From: Sporolactobacillus shoreicorticis
GTDB taxonomy: Bacteria > Bacillota > Bacilli > Bacillales > Sporolactobacillaceae
Assembly (NCBI RefSeq): GCF_024125445.1
Contig: NZ_JAMXWM010000009.1
Coordinates: forward strand, 1 to 64,000
Direction of reading: 5' to 3'
Length of the DNA stretch: 64,000 bases
Positions 57,924 through 64,000 of this stretch are shown piece after piece (the first letter of the stretch is position 1; the number at the start of each line of letters is the position of its first letter). The notes under the pieces were generated by a model. It saw only the letters and a program-made list of their open reading frames with translations. It was not told where the DNA came from and made no database searches. The position numbers and the translations under genes were made by a program.

Positions 57924-58997
57924 TTATTCATCTCCCTGTAATCCGAATTGACTGCAGATCGCTTCGGAAATATGGTATAGAGGCTGAATTTCATTCACTT
58001 GTCCAGTCTCAATCATTGCCTTTGGCATGCCAAACACTGTACAGGTCTCTTCGGACTCAGCGATGGCGTGCACATAATTTCCTGTGGCACATAATTCGGT
58101 AAAGCCTTTTGCACCGTCTTTACCCATTCCGGTAAGTATTGAGACAACATAAGAATAACCACGCAATGCCGCGAGTGATTGCAGTGTAACATCTATAGAC
58201 GGCCGTACACCATTTACTGGCGGTGATTCTGAAAGACGAACTTTAAGACGCATACGCTCATCCTCTTCAATCAGCATATGCAAGCCGCCGGGTGCAATAT
58301 AAGCGTGTCCATTTTTAAGCAACTCTCCTTCTGCTGCCTCAGTTACAGAAAGAGGCGACATTTGATTGAGCCGTTCAGCGAGTGATTTTGTAAATCGAGG
58401 CGGCATATGCTGAACAATGAGAATCGGCGCGGGTAGGCTGCTGCTTAATTTAGGAACAACAGACTGCAATGCCTTCGGTCCGCCGGTAGAAGTACCAATG
58501 AGTACAATGGGAGAGCTGTTTAATGAATTGATTAACAAATTTTGTTGCGATACCTCTAATTCGTTCTTCGTTCGTATGGGCTCTTCCACTCTAATTTTTG
58601 ATACTGCCGCCTGTCTGATTTTCGCCTGCAGCTCATGTTCAATATGTTCCAAATCAGAACGTTTCCCAGACGGCTTAAATATAAAGTCAAAAGCGCCTCT
58701 GCTCATCGCTTCAATGACATAATTTGCGTTCTCATCCGAGGCACCGCTGACCATAATCGTCGGTGTAGGCTGCAGCCCCATAATGTCATTTAAAACCCCA
58801 AGACCGTCTTTATCTCCCGGCAGAATGATATCAAGTGTGATCACATCAGGATGATAGCGGAATAATTTCTCAAGGGCATCCTTGCCGTCCCTGGCAACTG
58901 CTACCACTTGCAGCATAGAATCCTCTTCAATCATTGCCTTAATCGTTTGCCGCATAAATGCTGAATCATCAACAACGAGCACTTTGATCGGATTCAT
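57924..58997 (-). CDS. cheB: Protein-glutamate methylesterase CheB
   Basis: CheB (357 residues) removes receptor methyl groups. The N-terminal receiver domain has VLVVDDSAFMRQ and the phosphoacceptor Asp at 56. The C-terminal esterase has the Ser170 motif IGTSTGGPKALQ, the His in QHMPP (about 197) and Asp in GMGKDGAKG (about 294). The start overlaps the flhG stop by four bases. Confidence 0.97.
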   Translation of the reverse strand: MNPIKVLVVDDSAFMRQTIKAMIEEDSMLQVVAVARDGKDALEKLFRYHPDVITLDIILPGDKDGLGVLNDIMGLQPTPTIMVSGASDENANYVIEAMSRGAFDFIFKPSGKRSDLEHIEHELQAKIRQAAVSKIRVEEPIRTKNELEVSQQNLLINSLNSSPIVLIGTSTGGPKALQSVVPKLSSSLPAPILIVQHMPPRFTKSLAERLNQMSPLSVTEAAEGELLKNGHAYIAPGGLHMLIEEDERMRLKVRLSESPPVNGVRPSIDVTLQSLAALRGYSYVVSILTGMGKDGAKGFTELCATGNYVHAIAESEETCTVFGMPKAMIETGQVNEIQPLYHISEAICSQFGLQGDE

Positions 58998-59881
58998 CGC
59001 CCGTTCCTCCCTAGCAGCCCAAAATATTTTCTGACTTTATCCGTGAATGTTGCCGTTTTTCGATGACTTACCTGTCCCATACACTGAGCGAGAAAGGAAC
59101 GAGCAAGCAGTCTCATATGAATACAATAGCGAGCGCGCGGCCTGCTGAGCATACACGGAATCTGTTTTCGCACGGACATCAGAAGATCATGATCTCTTGG
59201 TAAAGAAGCAAGCCAAGTCGGTGAAGTACCTAAAAACCGGTCAGCAACCGACGACAATCGTTTCCATGCATCAATGCCTTCCCTGCGATTAAAGATTTGA
59301 TTAACAACACAGGAAATCTCCAAATCTTTCTTCAGAGCATACACCATTTTCATCAATGAATAGCTGTCTGCCATAGCCGGCGGTTCAGGCGTCGTGATTA
59401 AAATCAGACGATTTACCGCAAGCATAAAATGAAGCATATCCGTTGATGCACCTGCACCAAAATCCAATAGAATGAAATCAAATTGTCGTTTCATTTGATC
59501 AAGCTGTTCTAAAAAAAAATACAAATAATTTTGATTCATATGAAACAGGCTGGAAAGTCCAGTACCACCCGCGATGAATGAAAGATTTGGTGTCACGACC
59601 ATCTGAACATCCTGAAACGGCAACTTGCTCTTTATTGCGTTTACAACATTATTTCTTGCATTCTTATCGATTAACTGTTCGATATTTCCCATCCCGACAT
59701 CCAGATCAATAATCAAAACTTTTTTATTCAATTCACCAAGTGCCAAGGCAAAATTGACACAAAAAACGGACTTTCCAACTCCGCCTTTGCCGCTTGCAAC
59801 ACCAATGATTAGCCCGGTCTGTGATGTATCTTTTTCTTGGGAAATGCGCATTCTTAATTTTTCCGCCTGATCATTCACCAT
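58994..59881 (-). CDS. flhG: Flagellum site-determining MinD-like ATPase FlhG (YlxH)
   Basis: FlhG controls the number and placement of flagella with FlhF. The product of about 295 residues has the deviant Walker A SGKGGVGKSVFCVNF at about 31-45 and LIIDLDVGMGNIEQLI. The membrane-associating C-terminus is basic. The start is ATG 59881, inside the flhF end, with GGGTG six bases upstream. The family assignment is firm. Confidence 0.93.
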   Translation of the reverse strand: MVNDQAEKLRMRISQEKDTSQTGLIIGVASGKGGVGKSVFCVNFALALGELNKKVLIIDLDVGMGNIEQLIDKNARNNVVNAIKSKLPFQDVQMVVTPNLSFIAGGTGLSSLFHMNQNYLYFFLEQLDQMKRQFDFILLDFGAGASTDMLHFMLAVNRLILITTPEPPAMADSYSLMKMVYALKKDLEISCVVNQIFNRREGIDAWKRLSSVADRFLGTSPTWLASLPRDHDLLMSVRKQIPCMLSRPRARYCIHMRLLARSFLAQCMGQVSHRKTATFTDKVRKYFGLLGRNGR

Positions 59882-60977
59882 TTGAATCACCCAATAACTG
59901 ATTAATCAATTCTCGAAGATTAGGATTGCTTAAATCATCAGGTACATCTTGCCCGTTTGTTATGTATGAAACAGTTAACTGCCGATGTTTCAAAAGCATA
60001 CTGATTACTGACCCATAAGATAAAGTCTCATCCATTTTAGTGAGAATTAAATGTGAAAGATGCAATGAGTCAAACTGCTCGATCACCATGTTCATATCCT
60101 CACATTTCATCGTTGCTGAAAGGACTAAAAACATGCCGATTTGAGATTCATCATGAATCAAGCGAATTAATTCGTTTATATAAGCGCCCTTCTTAAAGTT
60201 ACGGCCCGCAGTGTCAATAAAAATCTGATCAAAGTGAGCAAGTTTTTGCATCAACTGATGAAAATCGCCATCTGTGTAGGCAATTTCAATAGGCACGCCG
60301 AGAATATTGGCATACATCTTTAATTGATCAATAGCGGCGATTCTGTACGTATCCGTAGTAATAAAAGCTATTTTTTTCCCTTCATCCAAGACTGCGCGAC
60401 TCGCAAGTTTGGCCAAGGTTGTCGTCTTGCCGACGCCGGTCGGCCCAACGAGCATAATATAGCGATCATGAAGCACAGATGCTTGAAAACGCGTTGGATC
60501 AAGATTTTGGATTAGCTGCCCTTTTAAAACCTGAACCATTTCTTCTCGGGTCATTCGCTCGTCACTTTGATACCATTTTTTGATCAAAACCTGTGTCAAT
60601 GCGTCTAGATCATGGTTCAGTACACCCTGCTCTAAAAGCTTGCCGCGTAATTCTTCAACGAAAACTGGTGCCGAAAAAAAACGATCCACTTTTTTATTTA
60701 CGCGTCTAAATGGCATTCCGCTATCGGCCGGTGAATGGTGGTGCGCCATGACTTCCTTATCTCTTACATCGGTTATTTTGCTCGGTTTATTAATCTGCAT
60801 ATCCATTTCAGCATCACTGGCGGCCAAAACCTCGACATTCTCTTTTTTGAACAAATTGAAAAATTTACCTGTGGTCACTTTTTTTGTATGGAAAATAACC
60901 GCATCGCTTCCCAATTCCTGTTTTACTTTTTCAATTGCTTGAGCCATCGTTGGTGCAATAATCTTTTTCATTTTCAT
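59871..60977 (-). CDS. flhF: Flagellar SRP-family GTPase FlhF
   Basis: FlhF (368 residues) marks flagellar assembly sites. An N-terminal basic B domain is followed by NG domains: the G1 motif MLVGPTGVGKTTTLAKLAS (about 170-190), DTYRIAAIDQLKMYA, FIDTAGRN and LTKMDET. The start overlaps flhA by four bases. It is paired with flhG, which stimulates its GTPase in relatives. Confidence 0.96.
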   Translation of the reverse strand: MKMKKIIAPTMAQAIEKVKQELGSDAVIFHTKKVTTGKFFNLFKKENVEVLAASDAEMDMQINKPSKITDVRDKEVMAHHHSPADSGMPFRRVNKKVDRFFSAPVFVEELRGKLLEQGVLNHDLDALTQVLIKKWYQSDERMTREEMVQVLKGQLIQNLDPTRFQASVLHDRYIMLVGPTGVGKTTTLAKLASRAVLDEGKKIAFITTDTYRIAAIDQLKMYANILGVPIEIAYTDGDFHQLMQKLAHFDQIFIDTAGRNFKKGAYINELIRLIHDESQIGMFLVLSATMKCEDMNMVIEQFDSLHLSHLILTKMDETLSYGSVISMLLKHRQLTVSYITNGQDVPDDLSNPNLRELINQLLGDSNGE

Positions 60978-63007
60978 GCTGCGCTCAGCACCCCAATGCT
61001 TTGAACTTCAACATTCGTCTCTAATTCGTTGTAAGATAGAACCCGAACATTAGGAAAATACCGTTCGGTTAACTGACGGACATACATACGTACTGCCGGT
61101 GAACAGAGTATAACGGGATCACTTTCCAAGTCCGTCCATTTTTCAATAGAAGCAGACAGATTCTTGAGTAATTGCGATGTCGTCGGTCCATCTAAAGCAA
61201 GAAAATTTCCATGCTCTGTTTTCTGTACGGAATCAGATACTTTCCGTTCCAAGTCGGGACTTAGTGTCAGAACCTTGAGCGTTTCTCCCGGATTTGTAAA
61301 CTGTTCTGTAATTTGTCGCGACAATGACTGACGGACATACTCTGTCAGCAAGCCTGTCTCTTTAGTCATCTGTCCATAATCCGCCAGCGTCTCAAAGATA
61401 ATCGGCAAATTTCGAATTGAAAGGTTTTCCTTCAAGAGATTAACCAATACTTTTTGTACATCACCAACAGTTAAAGGATCCGGTACCACGGCATCGACCA
61501 GAGCCGGATACTGCTCTTTTAAATGATCAACAAGCTGCTGTGTTTCCTGCCGCCCGACAAGTTCATATGCATGTTTTCTCATGATTTCAGTCAAATGAGT
61601 TGATACAACAGACGGAGGATCAACCACCGTATAACCTGCCAACTCTGCCTGCTCTTTCGTCTGTTCATCAATCCAAAGTGCTTTAAGCCCAAAAGCAGGC
61701 TCCAAAGTCTCAACCCCCTTGATTGACTCATCGTCAATCCCCGGGCTCATCGCTAAATAGTGATCCGGAAGTAGTTCGCCCTTAGCAACTTCGCTCCCGT
61801 TGATTTTTATTCGATAACTGTTTGGTTCAAGCTGTATGTTATCGCGAATTCGAACAACCGGCAGCACAAACCCGAGTTCCAGCGCCAATTGACGCCTGAT
61901 CATGACGATTCGATCAAGTAAATCCCCACCCTGTGAACTATCGGCAAGAGGCACAAGTGCATAACCAAATTCAAATTCAACAGGATCCATATGTAAAAGG
62001 TTCATCACGTTTTCTTGACTTTTAAATGTTTCCTCAGCTTTTTTGTCCTCTTCCGCAGCCGCATCCTGCGCGACATTGCCTCTACGTCTGCGAATAAGCA
62101 GACCAGAAACAACGAGAACTAATGCGATCGGAAGCGTAGCTAACAGACCGATCGGTGTCAGTCCTAAAATAAAAATGACGCAGCCGGCAATAATCAGCAT
62201 GATCGGGTAGGACAGGAGCTGGTCTGATACTTCTTTACCCATGTTGTTCTCAGATGATGAACGCGTCACAATAATACCCGTGGCTGTTGAAATCAGCAAA
62301 GCAGGTATCTGGCTGACGATTCCATCACCCACCGACAACAGGCTGAAGTTCTGTGCCGCGTCGGCAAGACTCATTCCTTGCTGCATAACACCGATGATCA
62401 TACCGACAATCAGATTAATAGCTACAATGATCATGCTGGCAATGGCATCACCCTTAACAAATTTGCTCGCTCCGTCCATCGCCCCGTAAAAGTCGGCTTC
62501 GCGTGTTATTTTTTCTCGCCGCCGCTTAGCTTCTTGATCGTTTATCAGTCCTGCGTTCATGTCGGCATCAATACTCATCTGCTTTCCCGGCATGGCGTCT
62601 AAGGTAAAACGAGCAGCTACCTCAGCCACACGTTCAGCACCTTTCGTGATAACGATGAACTGAACAATAATCAGGATCAGGAAAACGACAAGACCGACAA
62701 TAATATTTCCTTCAACAACAAATTGCCCGAACGCTTCGATAACACGGCCGGCATCACCTTCAGTAAGGATTAAGCGGGTCGTTGACACATTAAGTGCGAT
62801 TCGGAACAGAGTCATAATCAACAGCAGTGAAGGAAATACCGAGAAATCGAGAGATTCCGTTACATTAAGTGTGACAAGAAGAACAACAAGAGCAAGCGAA
62901 ATATTTATGATGATCAAGAAGCTCAGTAAAGATGCCGGCAGTGGAATAATCAGCATCATCACAATTAATACAACACCAATCATCACAATATAATCTCTCG
63001 TTTTCAT
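60974..63007 (-). CDS. flhA: Flagellar export gate protein FlhA
   Basis: FlhA (677 residues) forms the cytoplasmic nonameric ring of the type III export gate. About eight membrane helices lie in the first 320 residues, with the conserved RIALNVSTTRLILTEGDAGRVIEAFGQFVV and a cytoplasmic loop with the FHIPEP-family GAMDGASKFVKGDAIA. A soluble C-terminal domain follows. The ATG has AGGAGGA upstream. It lies directly after flhB. Confidence 0.98.
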   Translation of the reverse strand: MKTRDYIVMIGVVLIVMMLIIPLPASLLSFLIIINISLALVVLLVTLNVTESLDFSVFPSLLLIMTLFRIALNVSTTRLILTEGDAGRVIEAFGQFVVEGNIIVGLVVFLILIIVQFIVITKGAERVAEVAARFTLDAMPGKQMSIDADMNAGLINDQEAKRRREKITREADFYGAMDGASKFVKGDAIASMIIVAINLIVGMIIGVMQQGMSLADAAQNFSLLSVGDGIVSQIPALLISTATGIIVTRSSSENNMGKEVSDQLLSYPIMLIIAGCVIFILGLTPIGLLATLPIALVLVVSGLLIRRRRGNVAQDAAAEEDKKAEETFKSQENVMNLLHMDPVEFEFGYALVPLADSSQGGDLLDRIVMIRRQLALELGFVLPVVRIRDNIQLEPNSYRIKINGSEVAKGELLPDHYLAMSPGIDDESIKGVETLEPAFGLKALWIDEQTKEQAELAGYTVVDPPSVVSTHLTEIMRKHAYELVGRQETQQLVDHLKEQYPALVDAVVPDPLTVGDVQKVLVNLLKENLSIRNLPIIFETLADYGQMTKETGLLTEYVRQSLSRQITEQFTNPGETLKVLTLSPDLERKVSDSVQKTEHGNFLALDGPTTSQLLKNLSASIEKWTDLESDPVILCSPAVRMYVRQLTERYFPNVRVLSYNELETNVEVQSIGVLSAA

Positions 63008-63025
63008 CGATTTCCTCCTTTCCGA

Positions 63026-64000
63026 TCAGGCTTTGCCTTTTAAACGGTATACATAGGCAAGAATCTCAGCAACCGCTTTGAAAAATTCCTCAGGTATGCT
63101 GTCGCCGATCTCAAGATGATGGTAAAGCGCCCGTGCAAGCGGCTTTTTTTCAACAATAACAATCTGATTTTCTTTGGCTATTTCCTTGATCCGAAGAGCG
63201 ATAAGATCCGCTCCTTTTGCGATCACTTTCGGCGCGTTCATTTCTTTCGCGTCATACTGCAGTGCAACGGCAAAATGTGTCGGATTGGTAATAATGACAT
63301 CTGCGTTCGGCACTTCCTGCATCATACGGTTGAGTGCCATCTGCTTTTGCCGTTCTTTAATCTTTGATTTGATTTGCGGATTTCCTTCAATGGTTTTGAA
63401 TTCATCCTTAATATCTTGTTTCGACATGCGCATGTTCTTCTCATAATCATATTTTTGGTAAAGATAATCAAGCAGAGACAGCGCAATCAGCGCAATTGAA
63501 ACAGCAATACCCATGTTCAGCATGATCTGCGACAAAGTACGAACACTTTCTGTGAGCGGCTGACTGGCAGATTGGGCAATTGATTGACGATTCATCCAAA
63601 GAATGACAAATGTGATCATTCCAACGAAGATAATCTTGAGCATTGATTTTAGTAGTTCGACAATCGCACGCAACGAATAGGTTCGTTTAAGTCCTTTAAG
63701 CAAGCTGATTCGTTCTGATTTAAACATCAATGAATCCGGCAGAAAAAGAAAGCCTACTTGAAAAATTTGCGATGCCGCACCGACAACCAAGGCAATGATA
63801 AGAGTCGGCAGAAGCAATTTCAACACTTGAATCGAAAGATCGGAGAACATCTTGTGCACATTCTGCTCAGTTACGGACATATCCAAATTTACATTAAAGA
63901 ACTGCCCCATCATTTTCGCAAGCTGTTCAATGACTCCGCCACCGGCAAAGCGAAAATATAAAAAGATAGCAAGCATACTGACAGCCGTACACAAATCAGC
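63026..64000 (-). CDS. flhB: Flagellar export switch protein FlhB (5' end outside window)
   Basis: FlhB switches the export substrate from hook to filament type. This C-terminal part (about 324 codons) has the remaining membrane helices, the linker TYSLRAIVELLKSMLKIIF, and the NPTH autocleavage site (ADVIITNPTHFAVALQYD), followed by VAKGADLIALRIKEIA and the ending GDSIPEEFFKAVAEILAYVYRLKG. The frame is open to the window edge, so the true start lies beyond 64000; the typical length is about 360. Confidence 0.95.
   Translation of the reverse strand, partial: ADLCTAVSMLAIFLYFRFAGGGVIEQLAKMMGQFFNVNLDMSVTEQNVHKMFSDLSIQVLKLLLPTLIIALVVGAASQIFQVGFLFLPDSLMFKSERISLLKGLKRTYSLRAIVELLKSMLKIIFVGMITFVILWMNRQSIAQSASQPLTESVRTLSQIMLNMGIAVSIALIALSLLDYLYQKYDYEKNMRMSKQDIKDEFKTIEGNPQIKSKIKERQKQMALNRMMQEVPNADVIITNPTHFAVALQYDAKEMNAPKVIAKGADLIALRIKEIAKENQIVIVEKKPLARALYHHLEIGDSIPEEFFKAVAEILAYVYRLKGKA

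Noticed and set aside
1-64000. CRISPR array, prophage or intact insertion sequence
   Set aside because: No regular spaced repeats, phage structural genes, integrases or transposases are visible.

Overview
The window is a chromosomal segment of a motile, endospore-forming member of the Bacillales. It carries spore genes (cotE, spoVS, the dipicolinate synthase pair dpaA/dpaB, spoIIIE), a fla/che operon ending in sigD, PolC-type DNA polymerase III, RNase Y and an RNase J2-like protein. Gene order is close to the Bacillus subtilis cotE-to-flhB block, read here in reverse: nearly all genes are on the minus strand. Several B. subtilis neighbours are missing (tdh/kbl, pbpX, ymfC-ymfH, tepA, ymxH, ylxY), and pcp and an SPFH gene have been added, so this is not Bacillus proper. 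A Sporolactobacillaceae-like lineage is my guess from memory, not a proof.

Layout, left to right. 1-2.6 kb: spore coat gene cotE, ricA and the tRNA methylthiotransferase miaB. 2.8-7.2 kb: an accessory patch with two tandem MFS transporters (the second broken by a frameshift), a CBS-domain protein, and a ribbon-helix-helix/SPFH gene pair. 7.4-13.5 kb: spoVS (the only intact plus-strand gene besides the first MFS gene), ymdB, rny, recA, cinA. 13.5-19.6 kb: pgsA, rodZ, ymfK, ymfJ, ymfI, spoIIIE. 19.7-25.6 kb: rnjB, pcp and the lysine/diaminopimelate genes dapA, dapG, asd. 25.9-31.6 kb: dpaB, dpaA, the M16 peptidase mlpA, pnp, rpsO. 31.8-38.9 kb: the translation/transcription operon rimP-nusA-ylxR-ylxQ-infB-ylxP-rbfA-truB-ribF. 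39-49 kb: polC, proS, rseP, dxr, cdsA, uppS. 49.3-52.7 kb: frr, pyrH, tsf, rpsB. 52.8-64 kb: the distal fla/che operon (swrB-like, sigD, cheD, cheC, cheW, cheA, cheB, flhG, flhF, flhA) and flhB, whose 5' end lies outside the window.

Functional links: asd, dapG and dapA make dihydrodipicolinate, which DpaAB oxidises to dipicolinate for the spore core. A good sigma-K-like promoter sits in front of dpaA. The fla/che genes are packed with start/stop overlaps and give the export gate, flagellar placement factors, chemotaxis core and the motility sigma factor. Vegetative promoters with 17-18 bp spacers are visible before rny, rpsB, rpsO, mlpA, rnjB and recA, and intrinsic terminators separate most transcription units. 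Many starts are TTG or GTG behind strong Shine-Dalgarno sequences, so several start sites were chosen by ribosome binding site rather than by the longest frame.

I found no phage, CRISPR array, intact insertion sequence, tRNA or rRNA gene. No clearly undescribed system is evident. The best leads are the RHH/SPFH pair, the GC-rich structured element ahead of pyrH, the repeat-like element between ymdB and rny, the long rny leader, and the RNase J2 protein that has lost two metal-binding residues of its HxHxDH motif.
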